A stretch of DNA of 36,700 bases from SMWD01 sp002729875 (GCA_036010905.1 DASCMH010000057.1:1-36700), one strand, 5' to 3'. Shown: positions 16,228 through 24,622, counted from the stretch's first letter. Notes: a model not told the origin generated them from the letters alone. Numbers and translations are program-made.

Positions 16228-17022
16228 TCAGACAGCCCAGTGTTCGTAAAGTCCGGGTGCGGACAAAATTGGCACCAACGCGGTTGCCAGCAGGTCGCCC
16301 CAATACTGAACACCCTGCGGAGTCTCGATCAGGTCCTGACGAATCTCTACGGACACATGCGCCAGACCTTCAGCTTCAGCGTGATGATCGACGGTAAAAT
16401 CATGCTGGTGCTTGCCCGAATACGGTTCGTTGTCACCAACGATGATGCCATCAAGTTTACGCAAAGCACTCAGCAACGGTAACGGAATACGCGGATCTTT
16501 ATCCCATAATACACCCAGGTGCCACGGGCGGATATTGTCCCCCAAGGCGGGAGTAAAACTGTGAATTGCAACCAGGGCCGGTACCCCGTCGACCGTTTCC
16601 AGATCCGTCAGGCAATCCCGGATAGCCTTATGGTATGGCCAGTAAAGTGTATCGGCACGGTCTTTCCGCCCGTCATGATCCAGCTCATGGTTGCTGGGCA
16701 CCAGCATATGCTCAAGGTATAACGGAAAGGCGCTTGGGTCTGACAGGATTCGGTTGCAGTCGACGACCAACCGTGAATACGTTGTTAACACCGCCGGTAA
16801 TTTGAGCTTTCGGCTGATATGCCGAACAATATCCGCAGCCCCGATATCGACGGCAAAATGCGTTTCAAGGTCCACCGGTGAAATACCCAGTCCATCAAGA
16901 CTCGCCGGTATCCGGTTGGTTGCATGATCACAAACCAGCAAGACCGGGTATGCGGAATCCGCATGCAGCACCTCGACAGGCCCGGGTTCATCTGCACCGA
17001 TCAGTTTTTTCTTACCGGTCAT
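16228..17022 (-). CDS. N-formylglutamate amidohydrolase-like protein
   Basis: Zinc-dependent amidase/carboxypeptidase fold of the HutG/FGase superfamily. Characteristic stretches are VLLVCDHATNRIP, the TYSRLVVDCNR motif and a metal-type histidine in VAIHSFTP, plus VDHHAEAEGLAHVSVEIRQD near the C-terminus. The ATG at 17022 has GAGG 6 nt upstream; an ATG four codons earlier (17034) is possible. No histidine-utilisation genes are nearby, so hydrolysis of formylglutamate from histidine breakdown is unlikely. Related amidohydrolases are known to neighbour COOH-NH2 ligases in other genomes, and the ybdK gene next door suggests action on an amide or peptide made by that ligase. Confidence 0.85.
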   Translation of the reverse strand: MTGKKKLIGADEPGPVEVLHADSAYPVLLVCDHATNRIPASLDGLGISPVDLETHFAVDIGAADIVRHISRKLKLPAVLTTYSRLVVDCNRILSDPSAFPLYLEHMLVPSNHELDHDGRKDRADTLYWPYHKAIRDCLTDLETVDGVPALVAIHSFTPALGDNIRPWHLGVLWDKDPRIPLPLLSALRKLDGIIVGDNEPYSGKHQHDFTVDHHAEAEGLAHVSVEIRQDLIETPQGVQYWGDLLATALVPILSAPGLYEHWAV

Positions 17023-17041
17023 CCATATCCTCATACAGGCT

Positions 17042-17069
17042 GCTATAGCCAGGTAATTGGCAGCAACAA
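17042..17069 (-). promoter_or_regulatory. Promoter for the amidohydrolase-ybdK-dusA-methyltransferase unit
   Basis: Read leftward, TTGTTG (17064-17069) and TATAGC (17042-17047) are 16 bp apart. This places the start of transcription about 10-15 nt before the amidohydrolase ATG. Confidence 0.4.
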
Positions 17070-17163
17070 GTAAACAGTCTCATACCGGGATCCGGTCAGG
17101 TCAAGAGATTGATTTCCTGCCGCCTGACATAACATCGATTTTCGTATGCGACTAAAGCCATTA

Positions 17164-17191
17164 TTTAGACTATGCTTGGTCTATGTATTAT
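17164..17191 (+). promoter_or_regulatory. galE promoter with dyad in the spacer
   Basis: TTTAGA (17164-17169) and TATTAT (17186-17191) are 16 bp apart, 23 bp before the galE ATG. An inverted repeat TAGAC (17166-17170)/GTCTA (17179-17183) lies between the two boxes and could be a regulator site. Confidence 0.45.
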
Positions 17192-17214
17192 GACCCTGCA
17201 GGATCTTTTCGCAT

Positions 17215-18210
17215 ATGACTGATCACTCGATTCTCGTCACCGGGGGCGCAGGCTACATCGGCAGCCACGTCGTTCGTCAACTCGGTGAAGCCGGCGAGAA
17301 CATCGTCGTCCTGGACAACCTGAGCACCGGATTCCGCTCGGCGGTACTGTACGGCGAACTTATCGTCGGCGAAACCGGTGACCGCGAACTGGTTCGCCGG
17401 ATTCTTAACGATTATTCCGTCGATACGATCATGCACTTTGCAGCACATACCATTGTGCCCGAATCGGTAGAATTACCGCTGAAATACTACGGCAACAATA
17501 CCTGCTCAAGCCGCAACCTGCTGGAATGTGCGCTGGAAGCCAATATTCGCCATGTTGTATTTTCCTCAACAGCTGCAGTCTACGGCAATCATGCCACCGG
17601 CATCTGCCGCGAAGACTCACCTACCACTCCGATCAATCCCTACGGCACATCAAAATTAATGACCGAGTGGATGCTCAGGGATGCTGCTGCAGTCAATGAC
17701 CTGACCTACATCGCCCTGCGTTATTTTAATGTCGCCGGCAGCGACCCGGAATGTCGTATCGGCCAGTCGACCAGGCGCGCCACCCTGCTGACCAAGGTGG
17801 CCTGCGAAGTGGCCGTCGGCAAACGCGACAAAATCTATATCTTCGGCACCGATTACGACACACCCGACGGTACCGGGGTACGCGACTATATACATGTCGA
17901 AGATCTCGCCCGGGCCCATCTCGATTCACTGGCCTATCTACGTAACGGTGGTGATTCGGATATCATGAACTGCGGCTACGGTCATGGCTTCAGTGTCCGC
18001 GAGGTCGTAGCGGCGGTTGAAAAAGCGAATGGCGCACGGCTCAATGCCGAAGAAGGGCCACGCCGTGCCGGCGACCCCGGGATCCTGATTGCCGAATGTG
18101 AGCGAATCAAAGCCATACTGAACTGGCAACCACGCTACGATGATCTCAATGTAATTGCCGACAGCGCTCTGAACTGGGAAAAATACCTTGTCGACCATCC
18201 GGTCGACTAA
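17215..18210 (+). CDS. galE: UDP-glucose 4-epimerase
   Basis: Interconverts UDP-glucose and UDP-galactose using bound NAD. The 331 residues compare with 338 in E. coli. The Rossmann motif GGAGYIG is at 10-16, the catalytic serine region is SSTAAVYG (117-124), and the YxxxK pair is Y143/K147 in NPYGTSKLM. The ATG at 17215 has an AGGA ribosome binding site. It stands alone rather than in a gal operon, close to prsK/prsR and upstream of the polysaccharide genes. Supply of UDP-galactose (or UDP-GalNAc) for surface polysaccharide is the likely role. It is convergent with prsR, with 6 bp between the stops. Confidence 0.93.
   Translation: MTDHSILVTGGAGYIGSHVVRQLGEAGENIVVLDNLSTGFRSAVLYGELIVGETGDRELVRRILNDYSVDTIMHFAAHTIVPESVELPLKYYGNNTCSSRNLLECALEANIRHVVFSSTAAVYGNHATGICREDSPTTPINPYGTSKLMTEWMLRDAAAVNDLTYIALRYFNVAGSDPECRIGQSTRRATLLTKVACEVAVGKRDKIYIFGTDYDTPDGTGVRDYIHVEDLARAHLDSLAYLRNGGDSDIMNCGYGHGFSVREVVAAVEKANGARLNAEEGPRRAGDPGILIAECERIKAILNWQPRYDDLNVIADSALNWEKYLVDHPVD
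18190..18207. terminator. Possible bidirectional terminator galE/prsR
   Basis: A perfect hairpin, GTCGACC (18190-18196), loop ATCC, GGTCGAC (18201-18207), covers the last codons of galE. Rightward it is followed after a few bases by TTTT. Leftward, after prsR, it is followed by AAGGTATTTTT. Short T-runs at a distance make it a modest terminator candidate for both genes. Confidence 0.45.
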
Positions 18211-18216
18211 CACCTT

Positions 18217-19578
18217 TTAACGCTGCGCCTGGATATCGTATTTCTCCAGCAGGTCATACAATGTCGGGCGTGTAATGCCGAGCATCTTCGCCGCACGGGA
18301 AATATTACCGGCCGAAAAAACCAACGCCCGTTTAATCGCCCTACTCTCCGCCTGTCGTCGAACTTCCCGCAGGTTCAGGTCCGGACCCGCCGTATCAACA
18401 TCGGACAAACCCAGATCTGCGGCGGTAACCTGCTTGCCCTCAACCATGATCACAGCACCCTTGATCTTGTTTTCCATTTCCCGAACATTACCGGGCCATG
18501 AGTAATTCTGAATGGCACTCTGAGCATCCTGGCTAAACCCCTTGATGGGTCTGTTCTGTTTTTCTGCCTCCCGCTCCAGCAAAGTGCGGGCCAGAATAAG
18601 GCGGCAACCTTCCCGTTCGCGTAACGGCGGAATATCGATCGTGATTTCACTGACGCGATAATACAAATCCTCACGAAACAGCCCTTCGCTGATCGCAGTT
18701 TTCGGATCACGATTGGTAGCGCAAACAATCCGCACATCAACGGATATTTCCTCACGGCCACCGATTCTTTCAATCACTCGTTCCTGGAGAAAGCGCAACA
18801 ACTTTGCCTGTAGTGCCAACGGCATATCGCCGATCTCATCAAGGAACAATGTGCCACCGTCTGCAAGTTCGAACTTGCCCTGCGTCTGCTTGACGGCACC
18901 GGTAAATGCACCACGCTCGTAGCCAAATAACTCACTCTCGAGCAGATTTTCCGGAATAGCCGCACAGTTAATGGCTACAAACCTTTTATCGGCACGCGGA
19001 CTCAACGAATGTAATGCCCGTGCCAGCAATTCCTTGCCAGTACCGCTCTCACCCAATAACAATGAAGTTGCATTGGTTGGCGCCACTTTCTCAATGATCC
19101 GGCATATCTGCAGCATCTTCTCGCTGGCCGCAACAATACCGTCCAACGGTGAGGTACTCTCAAAACGCAACAGCCGCTGATTTTCCTGTTCCAGCTTGAA
19201 AATCTGATAGGCACGACTGACGATGAGCTGCAATGCCTCGGTTTCAACCGGTTTCTGGTAAAAATCGTAGGCACCGAGACCGACTGCCTTGACGGCATTT
19301 TCCTGGTCGCCATGCCCGGTCACCACGATCACCTTGGTCGCCGGAGCCAGAGCCAGGGTCTCCTCAAGGGTTGCCAGTCCTTCGCTAATCCCCTCCGCAT
19401 CCGGCGGCAAGCCGAGATCCTGCAGCACGACCGGGGGTTCATAGCGCCGTAACTGCGCAAGCGCCGACTCACGGTCCTCTGCCACCAGCACCTCGAAATC
19501 TTCAAAGCACCAGCGCAACTGACTCTGCAGCCCCGGATCATCCTCAACTACGAGCAACCTTTTTTGCTGTTCCGTCAC
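18217..19578 (-). CDS. prsR: PEP-CTERM system sigma54-dependent response regulator PrsR
   Basis: Response regulator of the XrtA/PEP-CTERM two-component pair that activates RpoN-dependent promoters. The 453 residues comprise a receiver domain (1-125) with acidic pocket E12-D14, phospho-acceptor D54 in VLQDLGLPPD and K109. The AAA+ domain (about 145-370) has Walker A GESGTGKE (176-183), the sigma54-contact loop GAFTGA (223-228) and Walker B LFLDEIGD (244-251). A Fis-type helix-turn-helix ends the protein (ISRAAKMLGITRPTLYDLL). The start is GTG at 19578 with AAAGG upstream. It lies 90 nt after prsK. The VLQDLGLPP receiver motif is distinctive for this subfamily. Confidence 0.92.
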   Translation of the reverse strand: MTEQQKRLLVVEDDPGLQSQLRWCFEDFEVLVAEDRESALAQLRRYEPPVVLQDLGLPPDAEGISEGLATLEETLALAPATKVIVVTGHGDQENAVKAVGLGAYDFYQKPVETEALQLIVSRAYQIFKLEQENQRLLRFESTSPLDGIVAASEKMLQICRIIEKVAPTNATSLLLGESGTGKELLARALHSLSPRADKRFVAINCAAIPENLLESELFGYERGAFTGAVKQTQGKFELADGGTLFLDEIGDMPLALQAKLLRFLQERVIERIGGREEISVDVRIVCATNRDPKTAISEGLFREDLYYRVSEITIDIPPLREREGCRLILARTLLEREAEKQNRPIKGFSQDAQSAIQNYSWPGNVREMENKIKGAVIMVEGKQVTAADLGLSDVDTAGPDLNLREVRRQAESRAIKRALVFSAGNISRAAKMLGITRPTLYDLLEKYDIQAQR

Positions 19579-19668
19579 GCTTAACCTTTATCCCTGATCG
19601 TTGCCACTATCCTGACCATACCTTAAGAGTGCACATGATGACCCGACAGGCAAATCATAACATTGCCC

Positions 19669-21756
19669 TTAAGCCTCTATCGGCATACGAATTATCACCA
19701 CAGTGCCGCTCCCCGGTTCGGATTCAACCTCCAGGCTGCCGCCGGAATCAACGACGAAAGTCCGCGCCTGGTAGGCGCCAATGCCCATTCCTTTACTGCC
19801 CTTGGTACTGTCAAAAGGACGAAACAAGCGATTGCGAATAAAATCGGCAGGCATGCCGCAGCCGTCATCCTCGATACGAATAATGGCGGCATCCTGGTCG
19901 CTGTTAAGCCGCACAATGACGCTGCCATCAGCCGATGTAGCCTCTTGCGCATTGCGAATCAAGTGAGCAACGACAGTGGTAAATCGTTCCCGGTCAATAT
20001 GAGCCGCGAGGTCTTCGCCGTTGTTTTCAAACCGCGGTTCCGGTTTGTGGTTTTCAGTATTTCCAATCGCCCCGAGCAACGCATCACTCAACACCGTCCG
20101 CTCAGTAGGCCCCAAGGTATCGCCACTCTTCAACTGACGCAACAGCTTGTTCATGCGTGTAACTGAATTTTCGATGGTCGCCATCGCATCTTCAAAAAAG
20201 GCCGGATTATCCTTGTGCCTGGCTGCGTTCCTGACCATTAGTGATTGCTGCGCAATCAGGTTTTTCAAATCATGCATGACAAACGCCGTCAAACGATTAA
20301 AGGCCTCGAACTGTTGTGCCTCGGCCAGTTGCTTGTCACCTTCATACTGAGCGAGATGGGCGGCGACCTGGCGACCGGAGGTCCTGAGCAAATCGATTTC
20401 CTCGAAGGTCAGCCGAAACGCGGAACTGGACTGAAACAACACGGTAAAACCAAGCAATTCCTCGTTGCTGATCAGCGGCACAATAAGCAATGCATCGGGT
20501 AACTGCTCGGTCCACCACGGTCGGCGCAGACCGTCATATAATTCAGGATCACGATCAAGCTCCGCGGTATCGAGAATCCATTGCCGGTTACACATGAAAC
20601 GCAAAGCCGCTTCATCATGGCGAACTTCAAAGTCAGGCCATATCCGCGTATTCCAGGTCGCTGTACACCAATAGGACTCCTGATCGCTGTCACGCCAGAA
20701 TAACAGCCCGGCCGGCGCACCGACAATCTGTGCAACCGCCCTGATCGAGCGTTCCGGTAGCGGCACACGCTGCTCCGGGGACGACAGCGTATCGATAAGC
20801 CGCAGCCACTCCTCACGATAATCAAACCGGAACGGAAGGAAATTTTTACTGACAAAGACACGCAAGCGGGCGCTGAGATTCTCCGAAAACATCAATACCG
20901 CAATCGGCACGCCTGCCAACACAATCAACAAACCCGCCAGCGACTGCACGTTTGCTTCGTGCAGGGTACGTGTCAACGGTGTCAGTGCCAGCAGGATGAT
21001 CAATACGGCCAGCACCGGCAACAGGCGCGGCAAATACGCCCGCGCCTGCGGTGAAACAAAAATATCGAGAGACCATTGCGGGCGCCGCCGGACTGCATAC
21101 ATGAGAACCAGGCCGGCACCACCGACTGTCAGGATGCGCACGACGTGTATCGGAACCGGCGCAGAATCGGTCAGGGTTGCAACCCCGAATAACAGCGCTT
21201 GTGAACCGGCGAACAACCCACCGGCTGCAGCGATTAAATGCAGCGTCAGCGTATTTTCAATGGGGGCATCACGATTCAACTGGGCTGACAGACCAAAACA
21301 CATCAACGCTACTCCCAGCCCGATGATGTGGTAATAACTCACTGCCCGCGCGCTGCCATCGCCGAGGTAAATAAACCAGGCAACAAGGGCACCTGACAGC
21401 AATACCAGGGTCCAAAAAAGAAACAGGCTGCGGCGTACGGTTTCCGGCATGGATTGCCGGTAAGGCCCGCGCAGCAGCCTATACAGCAATGCAAACCAGC
21501 TCAACATGAACAGAATTTCGACCAGGAATGCCGCAGAATCAAGGCGGTAAACGGCCAACTTGCCGGCCTTCAGGGCAAAGTAGCCGGACCACACGATACC
21601 GCCGACGGCCACCGCTAGCATATTCTGGCGCAGCAACCCACCGCCACGAATCAGCAAGCCGACTGCAAATACCGCGTAAACAAATCCGCTCACGCCATAC
21701 CAGACTATGTGATGACCCAGCAACTCTGTCACGTCGATTGGCTCGGGCGATTGCAC
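19669..21756 (-). CDS. prsK: XrtA/PEP-CTERM system histidine kinase PrsK
   Basis: Membrane sensor kinase partnered with PrsR. The 695 residues begin with roughly eight to ten hydrophobic spans (about 15-300). A GAF-like domain follows (about 320-470, with the FRFDYREEWLRLID entry). The dimerisation helix carries the phospho-accepting histidine H495 in FVMHDLKNLIAQQ. The ATPase domain ends the protein, with N-box HLIRNAQEA, DDGCGMP and GMGIGAYQAR. The start is GTG at 21756 with a weak ribosome binding site. The signal it senses is unknown. In other bacteria the pair controls PEP-CTERM proteins and usually sits in an exopolysaccharide/exosortase locus. Here xrtA itself is not in view. Confidence 0.92.
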   Translation of the reverse strand: MQSPEPIDVTELLGHHIVWYGVSGFVYAVFAVGLLIRGGGLLRQNMLAVAVGGIVWSGYFALKAGKLAVYRLDSAAFLVEILFMLSWFALLYRLLRGPYRQSMPETVRRSLFLFWTLVLLSGALVAWFIYLGDGSARAVSYYHIIGLGVALMCFGLSAQLNRDAPIENTLTLHLIAAAGGLFAGSQALLFGVATLTDSAPVPIHVVRILTVGGAGLVLMYAVRRRPQWSLDIFVSPQARAYLPRLLPVLAVLIILLALTPLTRTLHEANVQSLAGLLIVLAGVPIAVLMFSENLSARLRVFVSKNFLPFRFDYREEWLRLIDTLSSPEQRVPLPERSIRAVAQIVGAPAGLLFWRDSDQESYWCTATWNTRIWPDFEVRHDEAALRFMCNRQWILDTAELDRDPELYDGLRRPWWTEQLPDALLIVPLISNEELLGFTVLFQSSSAFRLTFEEIDLLRTSGRQVAAHLAQYEGDKQLAEAQQFEAFNRLTAFVMHDLKNLIAQQSLMVRNAARHKDNPAFFEDAMATIENSVTRMNKLLRQLKSGDTLGPTERTVLSDALLGAIGNTENHKPEPRFENNGEDLAAHIDRERFTTVVAHLIRNAQEATSADGSVIVRLNSDQDAAIIRIEDDGCGMPADFIRNRLFRPFDSTKGSKGMGIGAYQARTFVVDSGGSLEVESEPGSGTVVIIRMPIEA

Positions 21757-21935
21757 TCAGCAACCCGCATCGGCACTATCCACCCCGAAGAAACCAGCAA
21801 ACCTGAATATTAATTCATTTATAAATAAATAGTTAGGATTAACTTCTAATACAAGAGACAGCAACAGGCCCGGTTCCGGCGCTTACCCGCCGCAGCGGCA
21901 AAAAGAGCGGCTTTGAAAATTGGGCCAGAAAACAA
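21757..21935. other. AT-rich gap upstream of prsK
   Basis: No gene was recognised. The segment at about 21805-21850 is strongly AT-rich and probably holds the prsK promoter on the minus strand, but no convincing -35/-10 or sigma54 (-24/-12) motif was found. Confidence 0.3.
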
Positions 21936-21967
21936 AAAACCTCGCGGAGACGATTCCACGAGGTTTT
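21936..21967 (-). terminator. Intrinsic terminator of the tRNA-Ala/tRNA-Glu transcript
   Basis: Read leftward, AAAACCTCG pairs with CGAGGTTTT around a 14-nt loop, ending in a T-run (positions 21939-21934). It lies 45 nt after tRNA-Glu. The symmetrical A and T tracts could also stop rightward transcription. Confidence 0.8.
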
Positions 21968-22012
21968 AAATAACTACCAGTTTCGTACCGACTGGACGTA
22001 ACTGGACGAAAA

Positions 22013-22088
22013 TGGCGTCCCCAAGGGGGTTCGAACCCCTGTTGCCGCCGTGAAAGGGCGGAGTCCTGGACCACTAGACGATGGGGAC
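22013..22088 (-). tRNA. gltT: tRNA-Glu (anticodon TTC)
   Basis: The 76-nt cloverleaf includes an encoded CCA (22013-22015). The acceptor GTCCCCA pairs with the matching 3' strand, the anticodon arm is CCGCC-CTTTCAC-GGCGG, and the T-arm contains GGTTCGAAC. It is nearly identical to E. coli tRNA-Glu. It is the second gene after tRNA-Ala, next to the gene for its own synthetase, gltX. The symbol is a generic choice. Confidence 0.97.
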
Positions 22089-22132
22089 TTAGTTGTAAAT
22101 TCAGTCTGTAAATTCAGCGCCAATGCAGAAAC

Positions 22133-22208
<76 letters not shown>

Positions 22209-22223
22209 GGAAACAGCGGCGAG

Positions 22224-22252
22224 ACTCTACGCGAGGCCCGAAAGGCTGTCAA
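22224..22252 (-). promoter_or_regulatory. tRNA-Ala/tRNA-Glu promoter
   Basis: Read leftward, a consensus TTGACA (22247-22252) and TAGAGT (22224-22229) are exactly 17 bp apart. A GC-rich discriminator follows, and the tRNA-Ala 5' end is 15 nt further on. This is the strongest sigma70 promoter seen in the window. Confidence 0.85.
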
Positions 22253-22294
22253 GAAAGCTGCCGCCGAGCGAACAAAAACATATAAGCTCTCCGG

Positions 22295-23722
22295 CTAGCC
22301 GGCCTGGCGGTCTGCAGCGGCAAGCCGTTTATCGATAACCGACAATGCTACGTCAATCCTTGCCAGGCATCGCTCGCGACCGATTAACGCCATGGTCACA
22401 TCAATCGGCGGCGACACGCCACCGCCCGTCACGGCTACCCTGAGAGGCTGGCCAAGTTTTCCGAAGCCGAGTTCATGCTGATCGGCCACCGCCTGAATTG
22501 TGCTCTGTATGCCCGCTTCCGCCCATGGCTGAAGACCGGCCAGGGCCTCACGGATATCAGCCAGCGGCTGTCGAACCACCCCACGGAGATGCTTTTTCAC
22601 CGCCTTCGGCTCGATCTCGGTAAAATCATCAAAGACATACACGCTGCTCACGGCCAGTTCCCGCAAGGTAGCCGCCCGTTCGCGAAAGGCAGCGATCACC
22701 GCCGCTAACGGTGGACCGTCGGCGGTATCGACATCAAGGCGGCGGCACTGTTCCAGCAGTCCCTCGGTCAGTTCCGTATCGGGAGTCTGCAAAATGTATT
22801 GCTGATTCAGCCAGGTCAGTTTTTCCGTGCTGAACCGGGACGCCGAAGCGTTGACGCCGTCAAGTTCAAACAACCGGATCATCTCATCCCGCGTGAATAT
22901 TTCCTGATCCCCATGCGACCAGCCCAGCCGCACGAGATAATTCAGTACCGCTGCGGGCAGGAAGCCCTGCTCACGATACTCGAGCACATTGACTGCGCCA
23001 TGGCGTTTGGACAGGCGCGCACCGTCCTCACCGAGGATCATCGGCAAATGTGCATAGGCCGGTCGCTCAAAACCAAGCGCGGCAATGATATGAACCTGCC
23101 GGGGCGTATTGTTCAAATGGTCGTCACCGCGAATGACGTGGGTAATATCCATATCAGCATCATCGACAACCACGCTGAAATGATAAGTCGGCGTGCCGTC
23201 ACCGCGCATGATGACCAAATCGTCGAGCTCCGAGTTGGCATAGACCACCCGCCCCCGCACGGCATCATCAATCACGACTTCACCCGTTGCCGGGGTTTTC
23301 AGCCGGATGACCGGGGCAACGCCTGCGACCGGCTCGGTGCGCTGCCGGCAGCGTCCGTCATAACGCGGATTCTGCCCTGCGGCAACCTGTTCGGCGCGCA
23401 TCGCATCCAGTTCCTCGGTGGAGCAGTAACAATGATAAGCATCGCCCTGCTCGAGCAACTGCTCGGCCAGCGCCCGATAACGATCGAACCGCTCGGTCTG
23501 GTAATACGGACCCTCGTCCCAATCGAGACCGACCCACGCCATACCCTCGAGAATTGCATCGATCGATTCCTGTGTCGATCGTTCGCGATCCGTGTCTTCA
23601 ATCCTGAGCACGAACTGCCCGCCATGGTGGCGCGCAAACAGCCAGCAAAACAGTGCGGTGCGAACACCGCCGATATGCAGAAATCCCGTGGGACTCGGAG
23701 CGAATCTTGTCTTGACCTTCAT
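22295..23722 (-). CDS. gltX: Glutamyl-tRNA synthetase
   Basis: Charges tRNA-Glu. The ATG at 23722 gives MKVKTRFAPSPTGFLHIGG and 475 residues (E. coli 471); upstream in-frame sequence was excluded. The HIGH-equivalent motif is at 11-19 and the KMSKS-equivalent RLSKRHG near 235-241. Three ligands of the E. coli-type zinc site are present (C99, C101, C126 in YDGRCR), but the fourth position, a histidine in E. coli, is Q128. It is followed by tRNA-Ala and tRNA-Glu and divergent from a phosphopantetheinyl transferase gene. The palindrome CCGGCTAGCCGG at its stop lacks a T-run, so no clear terminator was seen. Confidence 0.96.
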   Translation of the reverse strand: MKVKTRFAPSPTGFLHIGGVRTALFCWLFARHHGGQFVLRIEDTDRERSTQESIDAILEGMAWVGLDWDEGPYYQTERFDRYRALAEQLLEQGDAYHCYCSTEELDAMRAEQVAAGQNPRYDGRCRQRTEPVAGVAPVIRLKTPATGEVVIDDAVRGRVVYANSELDDLVIMRGDGTPTYHFSVVVDDADMDITHVIRGDDHLNNTPRQVHIIAALGFERPAYAHLPMILGEDGARLSKRHGAVNVLEYREQGFLPAAVLNYLVRLGWSHGDQEIFTRDEMIRLFELDGVNASASRFSTEKLTWLNQQYILQTPDTELTEGLLEQCRRLDVDTADGPPLAAVIAAFRERAATLRELAVSSVYVFDDFTEIEPKAVKKHLRGVVRQPLADIREALAGLQPWAEAGIQSTIQAVADQHELGFGKLGQPLRVAVTGGGVSPPIDVTMALIGRERCLARIDVALSVIDKRLAAADRQAG

Positions 23723-23845
23723 CGTCTGGCTGAGTTCGTCGAAAGGGAACGCGATTCTAACCCAATCCATCCACACACAAGTAACCAATCCGGCCAGGTC
23801 ACGGACCTGATTGGCAGCCGGACCATTTGTTGGCACACTCAACGG

Positions 23846-24532
23846 ATGCCGCAGCCACCCGAACCGAATGATTTAAAAGCCTTGTTACCCGCCCCGGTCG
23901 AGGCTGTTTTGTCAACCCGGGCACCTTCCGGCGAATCCACTCTGCCGGATATTGAGAGGGCTGCGCTGGCAGCGATGCAGCCCAAACGCCGTCATGAATT
24001 CATCCACGGCCGAACCTGCGCCCGGGCTGCGCTGTCAATGCTCGACCTTCCCGACCAGGCGATCCCGGTCGGCACCCGGCGCGAACCCGTCTGGCCCGAC
24101 GGCATCGTCGGCAGCATCAGCCATTGCGGGTCGCTTGCCGCTGCCGCCGTTGCCCGCCGGCAAGACCTCGGTGCACTGGGTATTGACCTTGAATCGGATC
24201 ACCCGCTGGACCAGGCGTTGCTAACCATGATCTGCCGAGCGGAAGAAATAGAGCGACTGCAAGCATCCAGCCAGCCATTGCTCAATGCCAAACTGATTTT
24301 CAGCGCCAAAGAAAGTATCTACAAATGCATCTGGCCCACGCTCAGGCATTTTGTGGATTTTCAGGACGTCGGCATTCGCATGGATACTGTTGCCGGCACA
24401 TTTGCGCCGCTCCACTGGACTGACAGCCTCCCGAACGCGGTCATCCAACCCATCGCAGGCCGTTATCTGCTGCGCAACGGATGGATCATGACAGCGGCCT
24501 GGATACCGCACCCCATGAACGGGTGCTCTTAA
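23846..24532 (+). CDS. 4'-phosphopantetheinyl transferase (EntD/Sfp type)
   Basis: Transfers phosphopantetheine from CoA to carrier proteins. The 228-residue reading starts at the ATG at 23846; the frame is open far upstream but only as sequence antisense to gltX. Signature motifs are GSISHCG (89-95, CoA site), GIDLES with Mg ligands D114 and E116, and FSAKESIYKC with E156 and K160. The W-K-E-like WPDGIVGS context suits the EntD-like branch rather than AcpS. No polyketide, peptide-synthetase or carrier-protein gene is nearby, so its partner is unknown. It is divergent from gltX, with 123 bp between the start codons and a poor ribosome binding site. Confidence 0.88.
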   Translation: MPQPPEPNDLKALLPAPVEAVLSTRAPSGESTLPDIERAALAAMQPKRRHEFIHGRTCARAALSMLDLPDQAIPVGTRREPVWPDGIVGSISHCGSLAAAAVARRQDLGALGIDLESDHPLDQALLTMICRAEEIERLQASSQPLLNAKLIFSAKESIYKCIWPTLRHFVDFQDVGIRMDTVAGTFAPLHWTDSLPNAVIQPIAGRYLLRNGWIMTAAWIPHPMNGCS

Positions 24533-24546
24533 AGAAGCACAGAAAA

Positions 24547-24622
24547 TGGTGGGCGATACTGGGATCGAACCAGTGACCTCTGCAATGTGACTGCAGCGCT
24601 CTCCCAGCTGAGCTAATCGCCC
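24547..24622 (-). tRNA. tRNA-Val (anticodon CAC)
   Basis: The 76-nt cloverleaf includes an encoded CCA. The acceptor is GGGCGAT/ATCGCCC, the D-arm GCTCAGCTGGGAGAGC, the anticodon stem CTGCA/TGCAG with loop GTCACAT, and the T-arm ACTGG/CCAGT. CAC reads only GUG. E. coli has tRNA-Val with TAC and GAC but not CAC. It is a single-gene transcript on the border between housekeeping genes and the polysaccharide locus. Confidence 0.96.

Noticed and set aside
23723..23842. Extended gltX N-terminus
   Set aside because: The canonical MKVKTRFAPSPTG start is at 23722; the 40 extra residues have no counterpart in the family.
22799..23845. Long rightward open frame in front of the phosphopantetheinyl transferase
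   Set aside because: It is antisense to gltX and matches no protein pattern. The recognisable transferase starts at 23846.
23820..23850. Sigma54 promoter for a PrsR target (TGGCAC before the transferase start)
   Set aside because: The -24-like TGGCAC has no GC at the required -12 spacing.
24547..24622. tRNA-Val as a proven integration site
   Set aside because: No integrase gene and no second copy of the tRNA 3' end were found in the window.
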